Assembly (NCBI RefSeq): GCF_900130045.1
Contig: NZ_FQXT01000003.1
Coordinates: forward strand, 1 to 64,000
Direction: 5' to 3'
Length of the DNA stretch: 64,000 nucleotides
Origin: Leeuwenhoekiella palythoae
GTDB taxonomy: Bacteria > Bacteroidota > Bacteroidia > Flavobacteriales > Flavobacteriaceae
The notes below the pieces were generated by a model. That model saw only the letters and a program-made list of their open reading frames with translations, was not told the origin of the DNA and searched no databases. The position numbers and the translations under genes are program-made. Every line of letters starts with the position of its first letter. Position 1 is the stretch's first letter. Below are positions 1 through 9,302 of this stretch, in pieces.

Positions 1-14
1 TAAATTTTAGAGTT

Positions 15-356
15 ATGAGTACACTAAGAAATCAAGTTCAGTTAATCGGAAACGTAGGGCAAGAGCCTACACTAACGACCCTAGAAAGCGGTAAAAAAGT
101 GGTGCGCTTTTCACTGGCGACCAATGAATTTTACAAAAATGCCAAAGGCGAAAAAACACAGGATACCCAGTGGCACACCATTGTGGCGTGGGGCAAAACG
201 GCCGAGCTTATTGAGAATTATGCACCCAAGGGCAAAGAACTGGCATTAACCGGAAAACTGAAATCCAGAAGCTATACCGATACTGCTGGGCTTAAGCGCT
301 ATGTTACTGAAGTAGAAGCTTCCGAAATTGTATTACTGGGTAGCAAATCCGTGTAA
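15..356 (+). CDS. ssb: Short single-stranded DNA-binding protein
   Basis: A 113-residue protein made almost entirely of one OB fold: it opens with an RNQVQLIGNVGQEP strand, has the VVRFSLATNE and TQWHTIVAWGKTAE strands typical of bacterial SSB, and ends shortly after the last strand. It should bind ssDNA in replication, repair or recombination. The disordered linker and acidic DDxxF-like C-terminal tip that housekeeping SSBs use to recruit partners is absent; the protein ends ...VLLGSKSV. The neighbours are not mutY or gldD, which I recall accompanying the housekeeping ssb of this group. This is therefore more likely an accessory paralogue than the essential copy (inference). Family call is secure. 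Confidence 0.9.
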   Translation: MSTLRNQVQLIGNVGQEPTLTTLESGKKVVRFSLATNEFYKNAKGEKTQDTQWHTIVAWGKTAELIENYAPKGKELALTGKLKSRSYTDTAGLKRYVTEVEASEIVLLGSKSV

Positions 357-555
357 ATCACTTAAAAAAGAGGGCGAAGATGTTCCACTATTAGCGAAAT
401 CACTTTAGACCTTGTTACCCTTTCAGAGCAACTCCACCAAATTCACTTACAATAATGGGTTTTTTATAAAGGTAGTCAGTAAGCTACCTCTACTCGTATT
501 ATCTGTTCTGATTTTTAAAATTCCACATTTGTTTTGAAAATCTTAATTTTGGCGA

Positions 556-1428
556 ATGAAAAATACACGTTCGGTTTCTGAATTTAACACAGAATTAAAG
601 CTGAAAGGTTTTAATGTATTTCAAATCGAATCCGATAGCAATGCAACGCGCATTTATAGTCGAAAGGATTTCTATAAAATCTGTTTGACCACCGGCGAAA
701 GTAAAATTCATTATTCTGATCGTAGTTTTAATCATAAAGGAACCGTGTTATTTTTCGGCAATCCCCACATTCCTTATTCTTGGGAAACAATTTCAACGAC
801 TTACACCGGCTACACATGTTTGTTTTCCGAAGCATTTTTAGCAACCTCTTATCGTTCAGAAAGCTTACAGCAATCTCCCTTGTTCAAGCTAGATGGAACT
901 CCGGTTTTAAAAATCTCAGAAGAGCAACGTTTATTTTTGAATACCATCTTTAAGAAGATGATCGAAGAACAAAAAACAGATTATAGCCTTAAAGATGATT
1001 TGATCAGAAATTACATTAATCTTTTGATTCACGAGGCTTTAAAGCTAGAGCCTTCTCAAAATTTGCATCAGCCCGTTAATGCTTTGACGCGTCTAGCTAA
1101 TGTTTTTATCGAATTGCTAGAACGACAATTTCCTATTGAGGGAATGGCACAACCGCTTAAAATGCGTACCGCTAAAGATTTTGCCGAAGCGCTTTCGGTA
1201 CACGTTAATTATTTGAACAAGGCAGTACGTGAGGTTACGGGACATTCAACGACTACGCACATTAATAATCGCATTGCAAATGAGGCTAAAGCCTTGCTTT
1301 TACATACAGATTGGAATGTGAGCGACATCGCCTATGCATTAGGATTCGATTACCCATCATACTTCAATAATTTCTTCAAAAAAGCCACGCAAACCAATCC
1401 GGGAGCTTTTAGGGCAGCGCATTCTTAA
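556..1428 (+). CDS. AraC family transcriptional regulator
   Basis: A 290-residue regulator with an N-terminal cupin-like sensor half and a C-terminal double helix-turn-helix of the AraC/XylS type (about residues 190-288). The C-terminal half shows AKDFAEALSVHVNYLNKAVRE (first HTH) and the conserved WNVSDIAYALGFDYPSYFNNFFKKATQTNPGAFR signature (second HTH), written here only as the diagnostic pattern around residues 255-287. It lies directly upstream of, and co-oriented with, cupins, an acetyltransferase, a hydrolase and an SDR-like protein, and is the natural candidate to control them. The inducer is unknown. Start ATG at 556 gives a full-length protein. Confidence 0.9.
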   Translation: MKNTRSVSEFNTELKLKGFNVFQIESDSNATRIYSRKDFYKICLTTGESKIHYSDRSFNHKGTVLFFGNPHIPYSWETISTTYTGYTCLFSEAFLATSYRSESLQQSPLFKLDGTPVLKISEEQRLFLNTIFKKMIEEQKTDYSLKDDLIRNYINLLIHEALKLEPSQNLHQPVNALTRLANVFIELLERQFPIEGMAQPLKMRTAKDFAEALSVHVNYLNKAVREVTGHSTTTHINNRIANEAKALLLHTDWNVSDIAYALGFDYPSYFNNFFKKATQTNPGAFRAAHS

Positions 1429-1533
1429 ATTTGACTTAGCTAATGAAGAGGTCTTAACAACACTTTAATAGAATGTGTTGAAATTCTTAAGCTATCATTT
1501 GATTATCGTTAGCTGATGGTAGGTTACGGTCTA

Positions 1534-1541
1534 TAATTTTG
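1534..1541 (+). promoter_or_regulatory. Candidate -7 element upstream of cupin cluster
   Basis: TAATTTTG matches the Bacteroidota -7 consensus TAnnTTTG in all fixed positions and lies 25 nt before the cupin ATG at 1567. No convincing TTTG -33 box is present at the usual 17-23 nt spacing, as expected if the upstream AraC protein must activate it. Inference from consensus only. Confidence 0.4.
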
Positions 1542-1566
1542 TAGCTCAATTTTAACCGTAAAACCA

Positions 1567-2067
1567 ATGACTGCAAAACCCGTATTCAACCTGGCTGCGA
1601 CTGCTGTTATAGCCGCATTGCTTAGTGTAGCCTGCAATGACCGTAAGCCTCATAAAGACACTTCTCAAACAACAACTCAAACAGAATTCATTTTCTCAAA
1701 AGGAGAGAAGGTACCTGATCAAAACTTCACAGGGAATGCCTACAATACAAGCTTAGTCGCTCCAGACTCTACCTATACCACAGCAATTGGCAACGTCTAT
1801 TTTGAACCCGGAAGCCGAAGTAATTGGCATACGCATCCCGGCGGACAAATTTTAATCATTACTGACGGAAAAGGGTATCATCAGATAGAAGGTCAGCCTA
1901 AGCAAGTGATCCAAAAAGGAGATGTTGTTAAATGTTCACCAAATACACGCCACTGGCACGGAGCTACCGAAAACACTGGACTTCAGCAAATGTACATCGT
2001 CCCGAACACCGAAAAAGGAATCGTAAACTGGATGGAGACGGTAACAGATTCAGTCTATATTAAATAA
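1567..2067 (+). CDS. Cupin-domain lipoprotein
   Basis: A 166-residue exported protein: hydrophobic signal followed by a lipobox ending at Cys23 (LLSVAC), then one conserved beta-barrel cupin domain (about 65-145). Metal-ligand histidines are visible in NWHTHPGGQ and again in RHWHGA, the two cupin motifs. Small cupins of this type resemble those linked to carboxymuconolactone-decarboxylase proteins, but no catalytic role can be read from sequence. The domain is closely similar to the next gene and to the cupin at 54550, so three paralogues sit in this window. It is the first gene of a co-directional cluster following the AraC regulator. Confidence 0.85.
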   Translation: MTAKPVFNLAATAVIAALLSVACNDRKPHKDTSQTTTQTEFIFSKGEKVPDQNFTGNAYNTSLVAPDSTYTTAIGNVYFEPGSRSNWHTHPGGQILIITDGKGYHQIEGQPKQVIQKGDVVKCSPNTRHWHGATENTGLQQMYIVPNTEKGIVNWMETVTDSVYIK

Positions 2068-2090
2068 TACAACCTCTTAAACTAACTGCT

Positions 2091-2486
2091 ATGAAAATTA
2101 CAAGAAATCAAGAGATCCACTCTGCTCCGGGCCCTGAGGCCTATTTTACAGGATCAGTACGAGTAGAGATGCAATTTAGTCAACAACCCAGAACAAAAGC
2201 TGCTGCGGCAATGGTGACTTTTGAGGCGGGGGCTAGAACAGCTTGGCACACCCATCCTGCTGGGCAGACGCTGATTATCACATCAGGTATGGGTTGGATT
2301 CAAAAAGAAGGTGAAGCTATTGTTGAAGTTTTTCCGGGAGATGTCATCTACTTTGAACCAGAAGAAAAACACTGGCACGGCGCTTCTCCTCAAAAGGCGA
2401 TGAGTCATCTGGCAATTCAGGAGGAAGTTGATGATAAAGTGGTCGACTGGCTCGAAAAGGTGACTGATGACCAGTATAAGAAGTAA
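2091..2486 (+). CDS. Cytoplasmic small cupin protein
   Basis: A 131-residue single-domain cupin without signal peptide. Motif 1 is AWHTHPAGQTLIIT and motif 2 KHWHGASPQ, giving the usual three-His/one-Glu-like metal site; the C-terminal VVDWLEKVTDDQYKK matches the end of the upstream lipoprotein cupin (NWMETVTDSVY). It starts 23 nt after that gene, so the two were probably produced by duplication, with one copy exported and one cytoplasmic. Substrate unknown. Confidence 0.85.
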   Translation: MKITRNQEIHSAPGPEAYFTGSVRVEMQFSQQPRTKAAAAMVTFEAGARTAWHTHPAGQTLIITSGMGWIQKEGEAIVEVFPGDVIYFEPEEKHWHGASPQKAMSHLAIQEEVDDKVVDWLEKVTDDQYKK

Positions 2487-2497
2487 GCTAAGATTAA

Positions 2498-3061
2498 ATG
2501 AAGATGAAAACAATTTTTGACCGATTACGCGCTAATGAAGAAGTTGCAATGAATGACCCTGATTATGGTCTTATTGGCGCTTCCGTAGAAACAACAATGC
2601 GTTTAAATCTTAAACTCAATAACGCACAAGATTTAGATGAAGCCCGGCATTATTTAAGTGAAATTATAGGAACTGTAGTCTCAAAAGATACCACGGTATT
2701 TACACCGTTTTACACAAATTTTGGGCGTCATATACAACTGGGAAGAAATGTGTTTATCAATCACGCGTGTAGTTTTTTGGATTTGGGAGGAATCGTTATT
2801 GAAGATGATGTTATGATTGGACCTCGAGTAAATATTACCTCTGAAAATCATCCCATCGCAACGAGTACTAGAAATACACTTATTCCACAGAAAGTAACCA
2901 TAAAAAAGGGTGCTTGGCTTGGGGCCAACGTAACGGTGTTACCCGGAGTTACTATCGGTGAGCACGCAGTAATCGCTGCCGGTGCTGTGGTGAATAAAAA
3001 TGTAGAGCCAAAAAGCGTTTATGCCGGAGTTCCTGCGAAGAAAATTAAAGACTTAGAATAA
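2498..3061 (+). CDS. Sugar O-acetyltransferase (hexapeptide repeat)
   Basis: A 187-residue protein of the maltose/galactoside/NodL O-acetyltransferase group. After an N-terminal helical segment it shows left-handed beta-helix hexapeptide repeats, including INHACSFLDLGGIVIEDDV and the family-typical IGPRVNITSENHP, then GAWLGANVTVLPGVTIGEHAVIAAGAVV. These enzymes transfer acetyl from acetyl-CoA to a sugar hydroxyl, working as trimers in the cytoplasm. It is 11 nt downstream of the second cupin, so the two are co-transcribed. The actual acceptor is not predictable. Confidence 0.88.
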   Translation: MKMKTIFDRLRANEEVAMNDPDYGLIGASVETTMRLNLKLNNAQDLDEARHYLSEIIGTVVSKDTTVFTPFYTNFGRHIQLGRNVFINHACSFLDLGGIVIEDDVMIGPRVNITSENHPIATSTRNTLIPQKVTIKKGAWLGANVTVLPGVTIGEHAVIAAGAVVNKNVEPKSVYAGVPAKKIKDLE

Positions 3062-3073
3062 CAAGAAAACTAA

Positions 3074-4165
3074 ATGAAAACTATAAATCTAATTACAGTC
3101 CTGATCCTTTCGGTATTAGGGATAGTTGATAATCAAAATAGAAGCGAACATAAAATTGCTGCTACAGAAAACGAATTAAATCAAGAACACAAACGAGATA
3201 CTATGAGAACAGAAGAAGATTATATTTTTGAATTGAATGAGGAAGTGACCCGCACTTCGGTACGCTTTAAAAACCGATACGGAATTACCTTAGCAGGAGA
3301 TCTTTATCTGCCTAAAAATAGCACTGATAAGCAATTATCTGCCTTAGCAATTAGCGGTCCGTTTGGTGCGGTTAAGGAGCAGGCTTCGGGTTTGTATGCA
3401 AATGAATTAGCAAAACGTGGCTATGCGGTACTTACTTTTGATCCGTCATATACCGGAGAAAGCGGTGGAGAACCGCGCAACACAGCTTCGCCAGATATTA
3501 ATACCGAAGATTTCAGCGCGGCAGTAGATTTCTTGGGAGTGCAGGAAGGAATCAATCGGGATAAGATTGGTATCATTGGGATTTGCGGTTTCGGAGGATT
3601 TGCTCTAAACGCAGTCGCTGCTGACAAACGCGTAAAAGCAGTCGCAACTACGAGTATGTACGATATGTCTCGCGTAAATGCAAAAGGGTATTTTGATAGC
3701 ACAACTTCAGAACAGCGTGCAGCACAATTAGAACAAATGAGTTTACAACGCTGGGAAGATGCTAAAAATGGAAAAAGAGCAATGGCACCGCAAGGTTTAC
3801 CAAGTGAAATTAACGGAGACGAACCACAGTTTGTAAAGGACTATTTTGATTTTTACAAGACTGATAGAGGTTTTCATCCAAGATCGATCAATTCAAACGG
3901 TTCTTGGACCGCGACCAATTCTATTTCCTTTATGAATATGCCTATTCTTACGTATATTGAAGAAATTGCACCTAGACCCATCTTAATTATTGCCGGCTCT
4001 GAAGCGCATTCCCGTTATTTTAGTGAGGATGCTTATAAAGCTGCTCAAGAACCAAAAGAACTAATGATCATTGATGATGCAGTACATACAGATCTTTATG
4101 ATGGTGGTGATAAAGATTTTATTCCGTTTGATAAACTAGAAACTTTCTTTAACGAAAACCTATAG
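3074..4165 (+). CDS. Alpha/beta hydrolase with cysteine nucleophile
   Basis: A 363-residue protein with an N-terminal hydrophobic stretch (possible signal peptide or anchor) and an alpha/beta-hydrolase fold. The nucleophile elbow reads GICGFGG with Cys171 where serine hydrolases have Ser, as in dienelactone hydrolase and the YcjY-like group; the probable acid and base are in the C-terminal part (IIDDAVHTDLYD). GYAVLTFDPSYTGESGGEPR upstream is the usual oxyanion/lid region. It begins 12 nt after the acetyltransferase, so it belongs to the same operon. A carboxylic-ester or lactone substrate is likely; the exact reaction is not known. Confidence 0.85.
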   Translation: MKTINLITVLILSVLGIVDNQNRSEHKIAATENELNQEHKRDTMRTEEDYIFELNEEVTRTSVRFKNRYGITLAGDLYLPKNSTDKQLSALAISGPFGAVKEQASGLYANELAKRGYAVLTFDPSYTGESGGEPRNTASPDINTEDFSAAVDFLGVQEGINRDKIGIIGICGFGGFALNAVAADKRVKAVATTSMYDMSRVNAKGYFDSTTSEQRAAQLEQMSLQRWEDAKNGKRAMAPQGLPSEINGDEPQFVKDYFDFYKTDRGFHPRSINSNGSWTATNSISFMNMPILTYIEEIAPRPILIIAGSEAHSRYFSEDAYKAAQEPKELMIIDDAVHTDLYDGGDKDFIPFDKLETFFNENL

Positions 4166-4196
4166 GTTTTAAAGCAAATCTATAACTGCTATTTCC

Positions 4197-4228
4197 ATCT
4201 CCTAAAGTTTAATAGAACTTTAGGAGAT
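4197..4228 (+). terminator. Perfect 13-bp stem-loop after hydrolase gene
   Basis: Arms 4197-4209 and 4216-4228 are perfectly complementary (13 bp) around a 6-nt loop. No T-run follows, so it may be a factor-dependent or processing hairpin or an operator for the next gene rather than an intrinsic terminator. Confidence 0.5.
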
Positions 4229-4276
4229 ATTCAGTATTGGAATTTTATATTCTGAAAAACTAAAAAAAGTAAAACT

Positions 4277-4939
4277 ATGAAAACGTTAATAATAGGGGCA
4301 CACGGCAAAGTAGGACAACGCATTGCTAAGCTAATGCAGGCTTCTACCGATTTTGAACCCACAGCTTTTATAAGGAAGGAAGAACAAAAACCTCTTTTTG
4401 AAAAAATGAATGTACCTACTGTGGTAGAAAGTTTGGAGAACACCCCCGAAGCTCTTGAGAAAGTAATCAACAACTACGATGCGGTAGTGTTTACAGCAGG
4501 TTCGGGAGGAAGCACAGGAGCAGATAAAACGATGGAAATAGATCTTGACGGAGCGATTAAAACTATACACGCAGCTTCTCAAACAGGCGTTAAGCGATAT
4601 GTGATGGTTGGAGCTTCGCATTCTGATGATCGCTCGTTTTGGGGTAAAGTAGAAGGGATGAAGCCGTATTATATTGCAAAACACTACGCCGACAAAGAAT
4701 TACAAAGAAGTGATCTCGACTTTACCATCCTACGCCCTGTCACTTTGACTGATGACGAAGAAGCCGGCAACGTGATGATGAGCACAGATCCTGAAAAGGT
4801 CAATTCAAAAATACCCAGACAAGCAGTTGCCGAAACAGTTTTAGAAGTCCTCAACAATAAGAACACCTTCGGTAAAATAATTGAAATGAGTAGTGGGGAA
4901 GATTCAATCCCTCAAGCACTGCATAAGTTTATCAATTAG
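4277..4939 (+). CDS. NAD(P)-binding atypical SDR protein
   Basis: A 220-residue Rossmann-fold protein of the atypical short-chain dehydrogenase group (YwnB/HSCARG/BVR-B-like, NAD(P)H-binding family PF13460). The N-terminus has the dinucleotide motif GAHGKVGQR; VVFTAGSGG and YYIAKHYADKELQRSDLDFTILRP follow, the last being the conserved segment of this family. Reactions range from flavin/biliverdin reduction to redox sensing, so no substrate can be assigned. It is separated from the hydrolase by a strong stem-loop but remains co-directional with the AraC-linked cluster and ends at a bidirectional palindrome. Confidence 0.85.
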   Translation: MKTLIIGAHGKVGQRIAKLMQASTDFEPTAFIRKEEQKPLFEKMNVPTVVESLENTPEALEKVINNYDAVVFTAGSGGSTGADKTMEIDLDGAIKTIHAASQTGVKRYVMVGASHSDDRSFWGKVEGMKPYYIAKHYADKELQRSDLDFTILRPVTLTDDEEAGNVMMSTDPEKVNSKIPRQAVAETVLEVLNNKNTFGKIIEMSSGEDSIPQALHKFIN

Positions 4940-4993
4940 GCAAATTTCAGCTTTGAAAAATAGCTGGATTTAGACAAAATTTGGCAATTTTTA

Positions 4994-5041
4994 AGAAACA
5001 GGTTCCATTAGTAAAAGCTTTTACTAAAGGAACCTGTTTCT
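4994..5041. terminator. 48-nt near-perfect palindrome, bidirectional terminator
   Basis: Two 24-nt halves (4994-5017 and 5018-5041) are complementary except for a single A/A mismatch. The element sits between the convergent SDR-like gene and the first HTCS gene, which fits bidirectional transcription termination. Read directly from sequence. Confidence 0.75.
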
Positions 5042-5120
5042 GTCCTTCAAGTATAATCTTATTTTGCTGTTGGTCATTTAGTCTTTAGGTAGCAATCTAT
5101 CTTTATAAACAAAACTAAAC

Positions 5121-8100
5121 TCAATTTGATTTAAATGCAGATGGAGTCTTCCCATAACGTTGCTTAAAAATTTTTCGGAAATACTTAGGATCTAAATAAC
5201 CAACCTCATACGCTGCTTCAGTAATATTAAAATTCTTTTTTTCAATCAGGTAAGCGGCGTGTTCAACTTTAATATTACGAACATATTCATTGATATTTTT
5301 TCCAGTAATTGCTTTAATCTTTCGGTATAATGACGATCTACTCATATTCATTTGTTCAGAAATGGTATCGATTGTTTTAATATCCTGTTGTATATTTTGA
5401 TGAACAATTTCTTTGAACTCTTTCAGAAATGCCTTTTCAGAATCTAATACTTTAAGTTCGTCAGCATCTACATTAGCGTTAATTGCATCATGAGTCTCAT
5501 ATTTTTGTAAAAGTGAGGTTCTTGAAGCAATTAAATTAGCAATACGTGCTTTTAGAACTTTAATATTAAAGGGCTTAACCATATAATCATCCGCGCCCTT
5601 GCTGTAACCTGTTTCAATAATGTCAAAATTACTTTTAGCTGAAAGCAGAATAATTGGGATATGTGAGGTTGCTCTTTGTTCTTTTAACTCTCGGCATAGG
5701 TCAATTCCATTTTTTTGAGGCATCATTACATCGCTAATTATTATATCGGGTATGTATTTAATAGCACGTGAAATTCCTTCCTGTCCATTTTGCGCATGAA
5801 TAAGATCATAATCTGTAGCAAGAATACTATCTAATAGTGCTAAGATATCTGGGTTGTCATCAATCAATAAGGCAAGCTTTCTCTCTTTTTCTACACCTAT
5901 AATGACATCGTTTACAGTTAACTCTTCATAGATTGTAGCCTGTATATTTGCAAGATTGTCCTCAATTGTATTTTTTGGCTGCGACTGTGATCCTTCACTT
6001 TGCTTTGGCTGACTAAGCGGAAAACTGAGGGTAAATGTGCTTCCTTTTTGAGGAGTACTTCTCACATAAAGATTACCATTATGAAGTTGAGCAAAGCGTT
6101 TAGAAAGGGCTAAACCTATACCACTACCACCTTTTCTAATTTTGGAGTGTGCTTGATAATACCACTCAAAAATTTGGTGTATTTCAGTTTCGTCAATTCC
6201 CGCTCCAATATCTGCAACTTCAATAGTAACATCTGAAGCATTAGAACACAGTTTTACATATATTTTACTATTAATATTGCTGTATTTAATAGCATTAGTA
6301 ATAAGATTATTAATGATAATGTGAATTTTCTCGAGATCGCAGACCACCAATACAGGTGCCTCAGGTTTATTAAATATTAAATTAATATTCTTTTTCTTGA
6401 GAAGATGCTTGTACGATTCAAGCCAATGAGACAGATTTTTATTTAAGTCATAACTATGTAAGTGAAGAGTACTTAGACCTTCTTCACTTTTTCTAAATTC
6501 TAATAGCTTATTTATAAATTGCAATAAATGTTCTGCATTTTTTTTTATGAGTCTTAAACTTTTCTGTTGCTTTTTGTGAATCACATTGTCTATAAGCGAT
6601 TCTAACGGGGCCAAAATCAAAGTGAGGGGGGTTTTAAGCTCGTGTGAAATTCCAGTGTAAAACCTAATACGCTCTTCATTTAATTCGTGTTCCAGTTGTC
6701 TTTGTTTCTGCTCAAAAAGAAGTGAGTTTTTAAGTTTTAAGCGCTCTGCGTAATATTTTAAACCACCCCAAATGAATATAATTAATGTAACTATATAGAA
6801 TATATAAGCAGGCAATGTCTGCCAAAATGGAGGTAAAATTATTATTGATAATTCTTTAAAGCGTGTGCTGTTTGCTTGATTTTCTGCTTTGATTTTGAGC
6901 GTATAATTCCCCGGAGGAATATTACTAAAATTAATTCTATTAGAATTTTTTAAGTGAGTATACTGATCATAATAGCCTTCTAAAATATAAGAATAGTTCA
7001 AAGACGCAGCGAAGGGAAAATTTAAACTAGTAAAATCTAGTGAAAAATTATTCTGATTGTACTGAAGTTTTATTTGATCTTTATATATGATAGATTGGTC
7101 AAGAATAGCCTTAGGATTATCAAGGCTAACATTTACATCTTCATTATGTACTTTTAAGTCTTTTATAATAATTGTGTTTGCTTCATTTTGATTTTTTAGA
7201 TCCTCAGGGCTAAATATGTTAACTCCTTTGTTACCTCCAAAATATAGATACCCCTTTTTACTAATAAGTGCGGCACCAACATTATATTCACTTTTTTGAA
7301 TATTATAAAGGGAGTTTAAGCTTTTAACCTGTTTGTTGCCAAGGTTAAATTCACTTAGACCTTTGTAGGTGCCTAAGAACAATTTTTGAGAATTATAATT
7401 AATTATACTGTTTATAGTGTTGTTGCTAAGGCCTTGAGATTCTGTATAGGTTGTACCCGAGGAATCTCCATCTTTAAATAAAATTAAACCTCCATATTTC
7501 TGACCTGCTGCGATAGTATCGTCAGAAAGCACTTTGATGCTAAATATGACATTATTAGTAAGTCCATCAAGATTTCCATGAAAATAAGAGAATACCTCAT
7601 TGTTATCAGGATTGAATTTAACAATTCCGTTGCCGTAGGTTGCCAGCCATAATACACCATTAGAATCAAAATCAATGGCTCTTATATCCATTCTTTCTGT
7701 AATTTGATCTAAAGCCTTTACATAAACAAACTTCTTTTTACTAGAATCGTATTTAAAAAGACCGCCACGATTAGTTCCTACCCATATTTGATTTTTAGAA
7801 TCTTGGGCAATACAACGAACATCATTTCCATCAGCTTTAGATCCATTTAAATAGTAACTCCAAGTATTATTTCTCGGGTCATATTGATGTAGTCCTTTTT
7901 GATAGGTACCTATCCACAATTTTTCTTGGTTGTCCTCAAATAAACAATTTAGATGTTTTGTTCTTAATTTATCTGAATCTATAAAGTCAGCATCACTGTA
8001 TATACCAGTGTCAGGATTAAAAGAATCTAAGCCTCCTCCATCTGTAGCTATTAAAATCAAGCCAGATTTTAATTCTTCTAATCCTGTAATTCTATTATGA

Positions 8101-9218
8101 ATAAGTCTTGCACCACCCTTAAGATTATTCTTAAGTAATTTTACGGGCTCACCTTTTGGATCTACAAAATCTATCCCAGCATTTGTACCTATCCATAAAT
8201 ATCCATTTCTGTCTTTTTTAAGAGCATTGATGCTAGCATTTGTTATGCTGGTTCCATCATCTTGAGGTTGATAGGTATCTATGCTAAATGAAGGGCTTTT
8301 AGATAGAAAAGCTTTAATATCAAATCTATTAATACCACCTGAGTAAGTACCTACCCATAACTTTCCATAGTCATCTTTCTCAATTGCTAGAATTTGGTCA
8401 TCTGTCAAAGTTTGTTTGGTAGAGCCTTCTTTAAGGGTGTAAAGTTTTCCATTGTAAGACCTAGCGATCAAGCCTTGACTGCTACCTATCCATAAAATTT
8501 GATTTTCATCTAAATATAAGGTGTTGATTTCTTCAACTTTCTCATCATCAATTACTAAAGGAATTGGTGTAATCTTATTTGCTTGAAAGTCAAAATAATT
8601 GAGGCCTTCATCAAAAGTTCCTATCCAAGCACCTTTTGATCCCTGTTTTACCATACAGGATATTTTATTCGATGATAGATCAGAAGTTTCTGAATTTAAA
8701 AAAGTTGTTTCTTCAGTATCATTAAAAGTAAAAATACCTTGACCGTAAACGCCTATTGCATAGCTATTTTCTGAGATATCTATATAAGAATTGATGCTTA
8801 ATTTTAAATGAGGATTGAAATCGTTTAAGGAATAAAATCTTTCATTTTTCGGATTGTAAGTAACCAGTCCACCATCGGTTGCAAGTTTAAGCTCCCCAGA
8901 ATTTTCAAATGAAATGTTTTGAATGTAATTATTGCGAATATTTGAATTCTCTTTCCTAAAAATTTTGAATTCGTTCCCATCATACCTATTCAAACCGTCA
9001 GATGTGCCAATCCAAATAAAACCTAACTCGTCTTGTTCAATTGTTTTAACGGTATTGTTTGATAGTCCGTTTTGGGTATCTAGATGGTAGAATGTGAGTT
9101 GCTCCTTTAAAGTTTCATTTCTAAGATCATATTTAATTTGAGTATAACTCAAATTATAAAAGCATATTAAAAAGAACCATTTAATAACTAGAGTGCTATT
9201 TCTGCTTAACACGCACAT
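5121..9218 (-). CDS. Hybrid two-component system sensor/regulator (HTCS 1)
   Basis: A 1365-residue one-protein signalling system of the Bacteroidota HTCS type. In order: N-terminal signal/anchor; periplasmic double propeller built of many Reg_prop repeats (motifs such as FIWIGTSDGLNRY, LWIGTYQKGLHQYD, about 45-690); Y_Y_Y domain (about 700-800); one transmembrane helix near 815; HisKA with phospho-acceptor His859 in SHELKTPL; HATPase (NNLITNAIKY, DIGAGI, GSGIGLAL); receiver with phospho-acceptor Asp1163 (ISDVMMP) and VKPF lysine; C-terminal AraC-type HTH (NITEAAYEVGYLDPKYFRKIF). It is divergent from the GH43-SusCD operon and should bind a released oligosaccharide in the periplasm and activate that operon. 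All catalytic residues are present. Confidence 0.95.
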   Translation of the reverse strand: MCVLSRNSTLVIKWFFLICFYNLSYTQIKYDLRNETLKEQLTFYHLDTQNGLSNNTVKTIEQDELGFIWIGTSDGLNRYDGNEFKIFRKENSNIRNNYIQNISFENSGELKLATDGGLVTYNPKNERFYSLNDFNPHLKLSINSYIDISENSYAIGVYGQGIFTFNDTEETTFLNSETSDLSSNKISCMVKQGSKGAWIGTFDEGLNYFDFQANKITPIPLVIDDEKVEEINTLYLDENQILWIGSSQGLIARSYNGKLYTLKEGSTKQTLTDDQILAIEKDDYGKLWVGTYSGGINRFDIKAFLSKSPSFSIDTYQPQDDGTSITNASINALKKDRNGYLWIGTNAGIDFVDPKGEPVKLLKNNLKGGARLIHNRITGLEELKSGLILIATDGGGLDSFNPDTGIYSDADFIDSDKLRTKHLNCLFEDNQEKLWIGTYQKGLHQYDPRNNTWSYYLNGSKADGNDVRCIAQDSKNQIWVGTNRGGLFKYDSSKKKFVYVKALDQITERMDIRAIDFDSNGVLWLATYGNGIVKFNPDNNEVFSYFHGNLDGLTNNVIFSIKVLSDDTIAAGQKYGGLILFKDGDSSGTTYTESQGLSNNTINSIINYNSQKLFLGTYKGLSEFNLGNKQVKSLNSLYNIQKSEYNVGAALISKKGYLYFGGNKGVNIFSPEDLKNQNEANTIIIKDLKVHNEDVNVSLDNPKAILDQSIIYKDQIKLQYNQNNFSLDFTSLNFPFAASLNYSYILEGYYDQYTHLKNSNRINFSNIPPGNYTLKIKAENQANSTRFKELSIIILPPFWQTLPAYIFYIVTLIIFIWGGLKYYAERLKLKNSLLFEQKQRQLEHELNEERIRFYTGISHELKTPLTLILAPLESLIDNVIHKKQQKSLRLIKKNAEHLLQFINKLLEFRKSEEGLSTLHLHSYDLNKNLSHWLESYKHLLKKKNINLIFNKPEAPVLVVCDLEKIHIIINNLITNAIKYSNINSKIYVKLCSNASDVTIEVADIGAGIDETEIHQIFEWYYQAHSKIRKGGSGIGLALSKRFAQLHNGNLYVRSTPQKGSTFTLSFPLSQPKQSEGSQSQPKNTIEDNLANIQATIYEELTVNDVIIGVEKERKLALLIDDNPDILALLDSILATDYDLIHAQNGQEGISRAIKYIPDIIISDVMMPQKNGIDLCRELKEQRATSHIPIILLSAKSNFDIIETGYSKGADDYMVKPFNIKVLKARIANLIASRTSLLQKYETHDAINANVDADELKVLDSEKAFLKEFKEIVHQNIQQDIKTIDTISEQMNMSRSSLYRKIKAITGKNINEYVRNIKVEHAAYLIEKKNFNITEAAYEVGYLDPKYFRKIFKQRYGKTPSAFKSN

Positions 9219-9302
9219 AGTATTATTTAATTTTTGTTAAAATTCGCTAAAAATTAATAATTAGATATATAAATAGGTTTTTTTTTAACTATTGAATAAA
9301 TA

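Noticed and set aside
544-551. TAATTTTG box 4 nt before the AraC start codon
   Set aside because: It matches the -7 consensus but would start transcription at the ATG and lacks a -33 box at the right spacing; chance in AT-rich DNA is likely.
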